NCBI GenBank assembly: GCA_964511405.1
Contig: CAZEFK010000021.1
Span: 1-47,108, forward strand
From: CAZEFK01 sp964511405
Lineage (GTDB): Bacteria; Pseudomonadota; Alphaproteobacteria; Elsterales; Elsteraceae
Direction of reading: 5' to 3'
DNA: 47,108 nucleotides
The notes beneath the pieces were generated by a model. It did not search any database, was not told the DNA's origin, and saw only the letters and a program-made list of their open reading frames with translations. Below are positions 32,182 to 39,789 of the stretch, in pieces. The position numbers and the translations under genes were made by a program. The first letter of the stretch is position 1. Every line of letters starts with the position of its first letter.

Positions 32182-32952
32182 TCAGGTGATCGAGAAGCGC
32201 GCCAGCGCCTCGGCCAGGTCGTCGCCGAAGCGGTGGTCCTTGCGGATGATCGCGACGCGCGCCGGTAGCCCGGCCAGCGCCGGGTGGCCCAGGCTGTAGC
32301 TGGTCAGCACCGCCACCGGGATCGGTTGGGTCGCGGGCATCGCGGTCAGGGCGCAGGCGAGGTCGATGCCGCTCAGCTCGTCCAGCACCAGCGAGCAAAT
32401 GATCATGTCGGGCTTGGTCCGCACCGCCTGCTCGATCGCCTCGTACGACCGCTGCACATTGGACACCCGGTAGCCGCAGGCCCGCAGCTCGCGCTCGAAG
32501 ATCCGGCGGGTCGAGCGCTGCGGCTCGACAAGCATGATCTCGACGTCCTGGATCGTGACGTCGGTCAGGTCGAAGCTGTTGCTGACCGGCAGGCTGCGGG
32601 CGACGGTGCGGGTGTCAGCCTCCGCGATCTCGCCGGCCAGGGCCGCCCGCAAGCGGTCATGGAACACCTGCAGATCGTCGATCGCCTGGTCGCTCAGGGC
32701 GCCCAGATCGCCGGCATAGTCGACCAGCCGGTGCGCGATCACGTCGGCCGTCGGCAGCCCGGCGGCGCGCGCCCCCAGGCGCAGGCTGAAATAGCTGCGC
32801 CGGAGGTCGGCCAGCAGGGCCGCGCCGTCCTGCACGCCGGCCCGGACATTGCCCAGGCGCACGTCGAGGTCGTTCAGCACGTCGCGCGACTCGTCGACAT
32901 ACTCCGCCGTCAGCTTGCGGTCGATGTCGGCAGCGTTGAGAGTCGCACTCAT
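32182..32952 (-). CDS. Hpt-like / receiver-like signalling protein lacking both phospho-sites
   Basis: A 256-residue protein in two parts. Residues about 8-110 look like a histidine phosphotransfer four-helix domain (FSLRLGARAAGLPTADVIAHRLVDY), but the position of the phospho-His in HTLKG is Phe55. Residues about 135-256 have the receiver pattern: IMLVEPQRSTRRIFERELRA, then PDMIICSLVLDELSG, AVLTSYS and IIRKD. The phospho-acceptor Asp is Ser187 and the acidic pair after strand one is reduced to Glu-Pro, while Thr217 and Lys238 remain. It cannot take part in a normal phosphorelay by these sites and probably works by binding. It converges with the VOC gene. Confidence 0.75.
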   Translation of the reverse strand: MSATLNAADIDRKLTAEYVDESRDVLNDLDVRLGNVRAGVQDGAALLADLRRSYFSLRLGARAAGLPTADVIAHRLVDYAGDLGALSDQAIDDLQVFHDRLRAALAGEIAEADTRTVARSLPVSNSFDLTDVTIQDVEIMLVEPQRSTRRIFERELRACGYRVSNVQRSYEAIEQAVRTKPDMIICSLVLDELSGIDLACALTAMPATQPIPVAVLTSYSLGHPALAGLPARVAIIRKDHRFGDDLAEALARFSIT

Positions 32953-33034
32953 GAGCCAATCCACTTAGTGAGGGGGCTGCATCATGGCATAGGCCGGCGC
33001 GGTCTGGCGACGGGCGGCTTGGGGATCGTCGGAG

Positions 33035-34915
33035 TCAATCGTCGTCGCCGCCGGCTCGCGAGGGGCTATAGAGCGCGCTTTCCAGCTCGTCGGCATGCTG
33101 GCGCTCCAGTTCCTGGTTATACCGGCGCAGGGCATAGGCTTCCGAGACGAAGCCGACGACGTGGCTGCCGCGCTCATCGGCGACCACCGCCAGCGTCTCC
33201 TCCTGACCGTCGGCGAACAGCGTCAGCACCGTGCGGATGTTGTACTGGGGCAGCAGGAAGCGATTGGCACCCTTGGCCAATTGGCCGGCGGTCATGGCGT
33301 CGGCAGCCAGATCCGGGCTGTGCGCCTCGGTCATGTCGATCAGCCCGGCATAGGTGCCGTCCGCGGTCTCGGTGAAGACGCGCTTGGTGCTGCCCAGCGG
33401 GAAGCGGGAGCGGAGCGCCGTCAGCGGCAGGCTGTCCGGCACCACATGCGCATCGCGGCGCATGATCCGGCGCGCCGTCAGATCCTCGATCCAGCCGATG
33501 TCGTGCGGGCTGCGGATCCGCATGCCCCGCAGATGGAAGCGCCAGGTGGCGAAGGAATAGCCGAACCAGTGCCGCACCGCGACGGCCGAGACCACCACGC
33601 CGACCATGACCCCAATGGCGGCGCGGAAGTCGGCGGTCGATTCCAGAACCAGGAGGATCATCGTCACCGGCGCACCGACGACACCGGCAGCTACGGCCCC
33701 CATGCCGATCAAGCTGTAGGTGGTGGGATCGACGGCCAGATGGACGAAGGGCAGCGAGTTCAGGCCCATGGCCAGGGTGCCGCCCAACAGCCCGCCCAGG
33801 AACAGCGACGAGCTGAACATGCCGCCGCGGAAACTGGCGCCGATCGAGACCGCCGACGCGATGGCCTTGGCGATCAGCAGACAGGCGAGCACCGGCCAGG
33901 AATAGGCGGCATTGAGGGCGTTGACGATCCCGCCATGGCCGCTGCCCAGCACCTGGGGAAAGGCCGTGGCCAGGCCGGCCAGCGCCACGCCGCCGGTGGC
34001 GGGCCGGACCCAGATCGGCAGCGTCCGCCGCCGGAACCAGGCCTCGACCCCGGTGACGCCCTTCATGACCAGGATCGCCACCAGCCCGGCGGCCAGCCCG
34101 GTCAGGACGTAGAGGCTGTATTCGTGGCTGTCGGGGCCGCCGGGACCGGCGATCACGAAGATCGGATCGCCGCCGAACACCTGCCGGGCCGTGACCGCGC
34201 CGACCACGGCCGAGACCGTCACCGGCGCCAGCATCGACAGGGAATAGCTGCCCAGCACCAGCTCGAAGGCATAGAAGGCGCCGGTCAGCGGCGCATTGAA
34301 GGCCGCCGCGATCGCCGCCGCCGCGCCGCAGCCCAGCAGCAGCCGCAAGTCGGTGCGGCGCAGCCGCAGCAGTCGGCCAAGCTTCGAGGCCATCCCGGCG
34401 CCGACCTGGGTCAGCGCCGCCTCGAGCCCCACCGACGCCCCCGCCCCCGACGACAGGATCGTCAGGACGGCCAGGTTCAGGCTGTCGACCAACGACATCC
34501 GGCCGCCATAGAGGGCATTGGCCTCGACCGGGTCGACGATGTCGTGGCTGCGCCAGCGCCGGACCGCCCAGGTTGCGAGCCCAACCAGCAAGCCGCCCGC
34601 GATCGGGCCGACGATCACCCGCACCCGGTCCAGGTCGTCGCGGTCGCTGAGATGGGACTCGAACGGGATGTCGAAAACCAGGGAATGCAACAAATGGACG
34701 AGATCGTCGATGGCGACCACGGCGCCGCCGACCACCACGCCCAAAGCTGCCGACAACCCGATCAGGCCGATGTCGCTGTTGCGCCAGGGGCCGCGATCGA
34801 GCAGACGGCGCAAGGCACGCAGGCGCACGCGCAGGTGCAGCCAGAGACTATGCCGCCGTCCATGGCCGGGCGCCACGGCGGCGCCGCCATTGACCTTCGT
34901 CCGAAACTCCAGCAT
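33035..34915 (-). CDS. CLC-type chloride channel/antiporter with C-terminal CBS domains
   Basis: A 626-residue membrane protein with a CLC core (about 45-450) and a cytosolic tail with two CBS-like halves (about 485-600). The gating glutamate is present (Glu165 in GASVGLEAALTQ), but the classic GREGP is GLEAA, GSGIP is replaced by a DPVEANALYGG segment, and GIFAP is GGMFSSS. I recall this form as a recurrent alphaproteobacterial CLC clade rather than a decayed gene. Transported ion uncertain. ATG 34915 is chosen; the frame is open upstream in the neighbouring gene's shadow. It is 62 nt downstream of the flippase-like gene on the same strand. Confidence 0.87.
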   Translation of the reverse strand: MLEFRTKVNGGAAVAPGHGRRHSLWLHLRVRLRALRRLLDRGPWRNSDIGLIGLSAALGVVVGGAVVAIDDLVHLLHSLVFDIPFESHLSDRDDLDRVRVIVGPIAGGLLVGLATWAVRRWRSHDIVDPVEANALYGGRMSLVDSLNLAVLTILSSGAGASVGLEAALTQVGAGMASKLGRLLRLRRTDLRLLLGCGAAAAIAAAFNAPLTGAFYAFELVLGSYSLSMLAPVTVSAVVGAVTARQVFGGDPIFVIAGPGGPDSHEYSLYVLTGLAAGLVAILVMKGVTGVEAWFRRRTLPIWVRPATGGVALAGLATAFPQVLGSGHGGIVNALNAAYSWPVLACLLIAKAIASAVSIGASFRGGMFSSSLFLGGLLGGTLAMGLNSLPFVHLAVDPTTYSLIGMGAVAAGVVGAPVTMILLVLESTADFRAAIGVMVGVVVSAVAVRHWFGYSFATWRFHLRGMRIRSPHDIGWIEDLTARRIMRRDAHVVPDSLPLTALRSRFPLGSTKRVFTETADGTYAGLIDMTEAHSPDLAADAMTAGQLAKGANRFLLPQYNIRTVLTLFADGQEETLAVVADERGSHVVGFVSEAYALRRYNQELERQHADELESALYSPSRAGGDDD

Positions 34916-34977
34916 TGCCCCAGCCGCGCTGCGTCCGGGCGCCGGGATACACCCGCGCCCGCGGCGTGAACAGGCTC

Positions 34978-35970
34978 CTAGGCGTCGGCAGCCGCGACTT
35001 GTCGGCGCAGCAGCCGGCGGCTCTCCAGCACCTGCCAGCCCAGCAGCGCCGGCAGCCCCCAGGCCAGGTCGGGGACGCGCTTGACCAGCGACAGCGCCAG
35101 CGCCGGCTCGGCCGGGATGCCGAACATGTGTCCGAGCACCAGGAACCCGCCCTCCTGGATGCCCAGCGCCCCAGGCACGGCGAAGCCGGCGCCGCGCACA
35201 GCCTGCCCCAGGCTCTCCAGCACCAGCGCCTGCCCCAGGCTGACCGGCCGGCCCATGCAGCGCAGCGCCAGCCAGATCTCGCCGACGCCGACGAACCACA
35301 CCAGGAAATGCAGCAGCGTGCAGCGCGCGACCCGCCGCCGGCAGCCATAAAGCGCCTGGATGCTGTCATGCAGGCGCGCCAGCTTGCCGATCGGCAGCCA
35401 GCGCCAGCGCTGGCCCAGGCCCAGCCAGTCGCGCTCCAGCAGCCGGAACAGACCGTAGCGCTGGGCGCAGAAGAACGCGACCAGCACCGGCGCGGCCATG
35501 ACGGCGCCGACCGCGGCCACGTGCACGACCCGGGGATCGCCGCCGATCGCGACCAGCACGCCGAGGCCGACCAGGGTGAACAGGAACTGGGTCCCGACCT
35601 GGGCCATCAGGTCGACGACGATGCTGGCCCCGGCGACGCCGGCGGGCACGCCGAAGAAGGTCAGGAGCCGCCCGCCCAATACGTCGCCGCCGACGGCAGC
35701 CACCGGCAGCAGCGTGTTCACGCCCTCGCGGATCCAGCGCAGGCCCAGCAGCACGGGCGTCGCCACCCCGTCCTCGGCCGCGAACAGGCAAGCCCACGAC
35801 CAGCCGGCGACGGTCACGGCGACGCCGCGGATCGCCACGACGCCGGCCAGCCCCCAGCCGACGTCCAGCAGCGCCTGGCCGACATCGTCGGCATCGCTGG
35901 CCGCAAGCAGTCCGATCAGCAGCGCCATGCCCGCAAAGCTGCCGAGACCCATGAGCGCCCTGGTCGACAT
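34978..35970 (-). CDS. HpnL-like membrane protein (lysylphosphatidylglycerol synthase TM / flippase domain)
   Basis: A 330-residue protein with about eight membrane helices. The motif IREGVNTLLPVAAVGGDVLGGRLL near 70-93 and the C-terminal GAGFAVPGALGIQEGGF and SLVKRVPDLAWGLPALLGWQ match the HpnL branch of the UPF0104/flippase-like family, linked elsewhere to hopanoid traffic. No other hpn gene is in view, so the lipid substrate is open. ATG 35970 has GGGCGGGCGG just upstream; the in-frame start at 36012 lies inside a hairpin and is unlikely. Confidence 0.8.
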   Translation of the reverse strand: MSTRALMGLGSFAGMALLIGLLAASDADDVGQALLDVGWGLAGVVAIRGVAVTVAGWSWACLFAAEDGVATPVLLGLRWIREGVNTLLPVAAVGGDVLGGRLLTFFGVPAGVAGASIVVDLMAQVGTQFLFTLVGLGVLVAIGGDPRVVHVAAVGAVMAAPVLVAFFCAQRYGLFRLLERDWLGLGQRWRWLPIGKLARLHDSIQALYGCRRRVARCTLLHFLVWFVGVGEIWLALRCMGRPVSLGQALVLESLGQAVRGAGFAVPGALGIQEGGFLVLGHMFGIPAEPALALSLVKRVPDLAWGLPALLGWQVLESRRLLRRQVAAADA

Positions 35971-35993
35971 CCGCCCGCCCTGTTCTCCCCTCA

Positions 35994-36054
35994 GGAAATG
36001 CGCTCTGCGCATTTCCTTCCATCAACGATGCGGGGAGCCCGCTATCGGGCTCCC
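35994..36054 (-). promoter_or_regulatory. Two consecutive perfect hairpins just upstream of the HpnL-like gene
   Basis: The first is GGAAATGCGC / GCGCATTTCC (35994-36016, 10 bp, 3-nt loop). The second is GGGAGCCCG / CGGGCTCCC (36033-36054, 9 bp, 4-nt loop). The nearer one ends 24 nt before the ATG. They may form a 5' leader control element, or end the transcript of the regulator gene that lies upstream on the same strand. Confidence 0.6.
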
Positions 36055-36364
36055 TGGCCAACTGGACGCCGCCGGCTTCCAGCCATCTCCTATACGAGAG
36101 AAACGGGCCAGGACGTGCACGCGACCAATTTGCTTCGCGCGACGACCCGCCAAATCCTGCGGCTCGCTGCCGCGCGACGGGTTTGTCGGGCGTGCGCCGA
36201 GACCCGGAGCAACGCCGCGGCGGCCCTCATCCGTGCCGGGTTCGCGGCCGCCCGCCGCGGCCAATCCAGCGGCATGTCACAGATATTTGCCAAAAAGGTC
36301 GGTGGTCGCCGGAAGCCACATATGCTAGACAGTGACTTTCTGACTATCAGCCTGCGTGACAGCC
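36055..36364. other. Gene-poor stretch
   Basis: About 310 nt with no supported gene. Open frames exist on both strands (for example minus 36090-36500) but have no ribosome-binding site, no recognisable domain and poor codon bias. The last 80 nt are AT-richer and should hold the promoter of the small ORF at 36365. Confidence 0.6.
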
Positions 36365-36541
36365 ATGCCATACCCCTCCCGTCCGCGCCGGAGTCTTCGC
36401 GATCAGCTGCTGCATGCGCTCGACAGCTGGGACCTGCAGGATCGCGACCGGCGCCTCCTGGAAGCCATGCTGCGCGAGGAGACCGAGGGCGCCGCCTCAA
36501 CCGGTGCGCCAGACGCCTTGGACGTCTGCGCCGCGGTCTGA
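36365..36541 (+). CDS. Small hypothetical protein, 58 residues
   Basis: I do not recognise this protein. It is a charged helical peptide: SLRDQLLHALDSWDLQDRDRRLLEAMLREE, then a short Ala/Thr tail with one Cys. Codon choice is G/C-ending in most codons, supporting coding. No Shine-Dalgarno sequence stands out, and a GTG nine bases earlier is an alternative. It converges with the two-receiver regulator, ten nt between stops. A regulatory or anti-regulator role is only a guess from location. Confidence 0.5.
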   Translation: MPYPSRPRRSLRDQLLHALDSWDLQDRDRRLLEAMLREETEGAASTGAPDALDVCAAV

Positions 36542-36551
36542 CGCCGCCCGG

Positions 36552-38105
36552 TTACGGCCGGTTCGGGCCCGGCCCCAGCGCCTGATCGAGCGCCGCGGCG
36601 ACGCTGCCCCGGGACATGCCGTCCTTGCGCAGAATCGCCACGGCGGTGGACAGGCTGGCGCGTTCGGTGCTGTTCAGCAGGTTCGAGGTCACCACTACGA
36701 TCGGCACGTCCTTGGTCCGCTCGTCCGCCGCCGCGGCGCGGATCACGTCGAAGCCGGACAGGCCCGGCATCGTCAGATCAACGAAGGCCACGTCGGGCGG
36801 GTCGGTCAGCAGCTGGCGCAGTCCGTCCTCCCCCGTTGCGGCCTCGGCAACGATGCCCAGATCCGGCGGCAGGAACTGACGCAGCGTAAAGCGCCACGTC
36901 TCGTCATCGTCGATGATGAGGATCCGGCGGGCGCCCAGCGCGGCGGCAGCCGGCTTGGGCGACAGGCGGCCGAGCGTCTCCAGCAGCCATCCCCGTTCGA
37001 CCGGCTTGCCGGCGGCAACGTCGGCCCCGGCCGCCTCGGCCAGCGCCGGGTCATCGGCGGTGGCGACGACCACCGGGATCGCCTGGCGGTGCGGCGCCGC
37101 GCGATGCTGGGCCAGGAACGCCCGCGCCGCATCGTCGATCCGGACCAGGTCCAGGAGCACCGCGCAGGGCTGGCAGGCCGCCATCACCGCCTCCGCCTCG
37201 GCCGGGTTGCGCACGCCCAGGATGGGATAGTCCGATCCCCGGAGCAGCTCTTCGTAAAGACGGAAGTCCTCGGGCCGGTCCTCGACGATGAGCAGCGGCC
37301 GGCGGGCATCGGACGGCGGGATGGCGTCGGACCGCGGGCGCCGGGCCTGGGGCGGCGCCGGCTCTCCGGCGTCGATCCGGCCGAGCTCGAGCAGCTCGTC
37401 GACCAGGTCGCTCGCCGACTCCGCGGCGACCAGCATGAAGCTGACCTGCTTCTCCTGGTTCGGCGTGAGGTCGCCGTCAGCGCGGTCGAGCAGCATCCGC
37501 GCCAGCGTCTGAATGGTGTTCAGCGGCGTTCGGAATTCGCGCCCCAGCGTCTCCTGCATGCGCGCCGTCAGGGCTCCAACCCGGCTCAGCCGTTCAGTGG
37601 CCAGCTCGTGGGCCGCCTGCAGGGTCTCCAGGCCCAGCGCCAGGCCGCGGTCCTGCAGCTCCAGCTCGGTCGCCGGATCGAGCGGCGCTGCCGTTTCCAG
37701 CGCCGTGATCATCGCCTCCACCGCCAGCGCGTCGAGCTCGGGTGCGCGCTCCGGAAGCTGCTTGACCAGCCGGGTCACCGTGGCACCGTGCGCCAGCGTC
37801 TCGATCATCGCCTGGTCGACCAGGTGCCGGGCGCCGCCCAGGCCGGCGACCAGCTCCGTTGTCGGCACGTCGTCGACCAGGGCGATCTCGACCTCGGACC
37901 GCCCGGCCGTCTGGCGCAGCGTGAAGACCGCGCGGCCGCCGCCCCGGTCGACGGTGCCCCGCGCTGCCGCGCCGGCGGCGGTGGCCAAGGCGATCTGCGT
38001 CGAGTGGTCGAAGCCGAGGCGGTCGGCGATCACCCGGGTGCGCTGGCGCACCAGCGCCACGTCGGATCCGGCGGCCACCGCCATCGTCCAGATCGCCGAA
38101 TCCAC
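36552..38105 (-). CDS. Two-receiver regulator with degenerate RsbT-like ATPase and His-less HisKA-like domain
   Basis: A 517-residue protein. Residues about 17-112 match the RsbT/anti-sigma HATPase type, but the N-box Asn region reads AAGAAARGTV and the G-boxes are eroded (ending in GLGGARHLV). Residues about 177-247 match a HisKA segment, with REFRTPLNTIQTLARMLLD and QEKQVSFMLVAAES, but the phospho-His of SHEFRTP is Arg189. No catalytic ATPase follows. Two receivers follow instead: REC1 (about 270-382, Asp319 in LLDLV) and REC2 (about 394-512, IIDDDE, Asp443 in VDLTMPGLSG, Lys in LRKDG). The GTG at 38105 with GGGGGA upstream is preferred; an ATG at 38084 and a longer frame exist. It is probably a phospho-accepting regulator rather than a kinase. 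Confidence 0.78.
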   Translation of the reverse strand: MDSAIWTMAVAAGSDVALVRQRTRVIADRLGFDHSTQIALATAAGAAARGTVDRGGGRAVFTLRQTAGRSEVEIALVDDVPTTELVAGLGGARHLVDQAMIETLAHGATVTRLVKQLPERAPELDALAVEAMITALETAAPLDPATELELQDRGLALGLETLQAAHELATERLSRVGALTARMQETLGREFRTPLNTIQTLARMLLDRADGDLTPNQEKQVSFMLVAAESASDLVDELLELGRIDAGEPAPPQARRPRSDAIPPSDARRPLLIVEDRPEDFRLYEELLRGSDYPILGVRNPAEAEAVMAACQPCAVLLDLVRIDDAARAFLAQHRAAPHRQAIPVVVATADDPALAEAAGADVAAGKPVERGWLLETLGRLSPKPAAAALGARRILIIDDDETWRFTLRQFLPPDLGIVAEAATGEDGLRQLLTDPPDVAFVDLTMPGLSGFDVIRAAAADERTKDVPIVVVTSNLLNSTERASLSTAVAILRKDGMSRGSVAAALDQALGPGPNRP

Positions 38106-38504
38106 CAGCCGTTCCCCCAATTGCCCGTTTGTTGGCCGCGCACGACGGTAGTGCACATTGCCACCGGGTGGAATCCCTTGAGCGTCGCAATGTCCAGCGC
38201 GCTCGCCATTCACGCGCCATGGTTGCCTTCGATCGATCGGCCACACTGTTTCCCGCACGCAACGATCCGGTCGTGTGCGGCGCAAAACTGCGCCGCCTTT
38301 CGGCTGGGTTTGATTGTGACATCGACCCAACATAAACAATATTTCTCAGGCCAATTTCTGGTTTTACTAAAATACAGATTCCCGGATAGCGCGTTGTGGA
38401 TAGATTTAAGATCAGAGATTTCGGCGATTTATTATTGACCGTCTATGCGCGAGCAGCTAGGAGTTGCCACCGGAAACGGAGCAACTGCATAGGAAGAACT
38501 GCAG
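38106..38504. other. AT-rich divergent intergenic region with two hairpins
   Basis: 399 nt between divergent genes without a supported ORF. GCGGCGCA / TGCGCCGC (38277-38296) is a perfect 8-bp hairpin. From 38297 on, base composition shifts to clearly AT-rich, unlike anything else in the window. A possible promoter is TTGTGA (38314) and CAATAT (38337) with a 17-nt spacer. A second hairpin with a GAAA tetraloop lies at 38463-38485. Confidence 0.5.
38463..38485 (+). promoter_or_regulatory. GNRA-loop hairpin in the 5' leader of the beta-helix gene
   Basis: GTTGC / GCAAC outer stem, CCG / CGG inner stem, GAAA tetraloop, with small internal bulges. It ends five nt before the AGGAAG ribosome-binding site region of the gene at 38505, so it could influence initiation or mRNA stability. 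Confidence 0.45.
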
Positions 38505-39635
38505 ATGTCGACTTTGACGGTCGGGTCAAATCAGCAATACAAGACAATTTCTTCTGCCGTCGCGGCCTCGCATGCCGGCGACACCATCGACGTCCAAGCT
38601 GGGACCTATACCAATGATTTCCTGACCATCGGCCACAGCCTCACGCTGCAGGCGGTCGGTGGCCAGGTAAACATGGTGGCGACCCAGGCGCCGCCGAACG
38701 GCAAGGCGATCATCGACGAGGGCGGCAGCGGCGTGGCGGTGTCGATCACCGGCTTCGCGCTGTCGGGGGCGGCGGTCGACGACGGCAACGGCGCCGGCAT
38801 CCGCTACGAGGGCGGCAAGCTGACCCTCGACCGCGTCTATGTCCACGACAACCAGGACGGACTGCTGGCGGCCAGCGACCGGTCGGGCAGCATCGCCATC
38901 ACCAATTCCGAGTTCGCCAACAACGGTGCCGGCGACGGCTACACCCATAACATCTATGTCAATCAAGTGGGGTCGCTGACGATCGGCAACAGCTACATCC
39001 ACGACGCCAATGTCGGCCATGAGGTCAAGAGCCGGGCGTTGAGCACCACGATCGAGAACAGCCGGATCATCGACGGCACCGGCACCGCCAGCTACAGCAT
39101 CGACCTGCCGAACGGTGGCAATGCCGTGATCCGCAACAACGTGATCCAGCAGGGCCCGAACACGCAGAACCCGATCATGATCTCGTACGGCGAGGAAGGC
39201 AGCCTGAACGGCGGCTCGCAGCTGACCATCGCCGGCAACCAGATCCTGAACGACCTCAGCAGCGGCTCGGCCACCGGCATCGCCAACTACACCAAGACCG
39301 GCGCCACGGTCAGCGGCAACCAGGTCTACGGCCTCAGCGCCGTCCAGCTGGCGCACGGCCCAGCCACGGTCACCGGGACGAGCGTGCTGACCAGCCAGCC
39401 CGTGCTGAACCTGTCGAGCCCGTGGCTTGCCACCAGCTCGGCCGCGCCCGCCGCCGGCACGACGACCGCGCCCAGCCCCCTGGCCTCGGGCACGGCGTAC
39501 AGCTCAGCCGGACTGCTTAGTTCGCCTGGCTATATCAGCCCTTCGGCGACGGTGGCGCCGACCACCACCATGATCCAAGCCCTGCAGCTGCCGCAGAAAA
39601 GCGCCACTCTGCTGCCGCTGTCGCCCGGCGCCTAG
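38505..39635 (+). CDS. Right-handed parallel beta-helix repeat protein
   Basis: A 376-residue protein starting STLTVGSNQQYKTISSAVA, then AGDTIDVQAGTY, the usual entry to a pectate-lyase-like beta helix. Repeats follow, such as KLTLDRVYVHDNQDGLL, SIAITNSEFANN, SLTIGNSYIHDANVGHEV and NAVIRNNVIQQGP. The last 90 residues are a Ser/Thr/Ala/Pro-rich low-complexity tail. No N-terminal signal peptide is present, so export, if any, would be by a C-terminal or other signal. The fold occurs in polysaccharide lyases and surface proteins; catalytic residues cannot be assigned. AGGAAG lies nine nt before the ATG. Confidence 0.82.
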   Translation: MSTLTVGSNQQYKTISSAVAASHAGDTIDVQAGTYTNDFLTIGHSLTLQAVGGQVNMVATQAPPNGKAIIDEGGSGVAVSITGFALSGAAVDDGNGAGIRYEGGKLTLDRVYVHDNQDGLLAASDRSGSIAITNSEFANNGAGDGYTHNIYVNQVGSLTIGNSYIHDANVGHEVKSRALSTTIENSRIIDGTGTASYSIDLPNGGNAVIRNNVIQQGPNTQNPIMISYGEEGSLNGGSQLTIAGNQILNDLSSGSATGIANYTKTGATVSGNQVYGLSAVQLAHGPATVTGTSVLTSQPVLNLSSPWLATSSAAPAAGTTTAPSPLASGTAYSSAGLLSSPGYISPSATVAPTTTMIQALQLPQKSATLLPLSPGA

Positions 39636-39650
39636 GCCACTTGGCGGAGG

Positions 39651-39688
39651 CGGCCGGGGCTGCGGCGGGTTCGCCGCAGCCCCGGCCG
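39651..39688 (+). terminator. Strong hairpin after the beta-helix gene
   Basis: A perfect 17-bp G+C-rich inverted repeat, arms 39651-39667 and 39672-39688, with a GGTT loop, 15 nt after the stop. No T-run follows, but the stem is the most stable one seen in the window. Confidence 0.75.
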
Positions 39689-39789
39689 GAAACTCGTTGT
39701 TAATGACAAGGGTGCAGCAATGCGCCCTTGTCGCGCCGGGCGAGTAGCGGCGCGGCCGATTGGTTCTGGCCAGTTGGAGCCCGCCCCCC

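Noticed and set aside
36090..36500. 136-codon minus-strand frame
   Set aside because: Arg/Ala-rich, no initiation site, overlaps the small ORF with better codon use.
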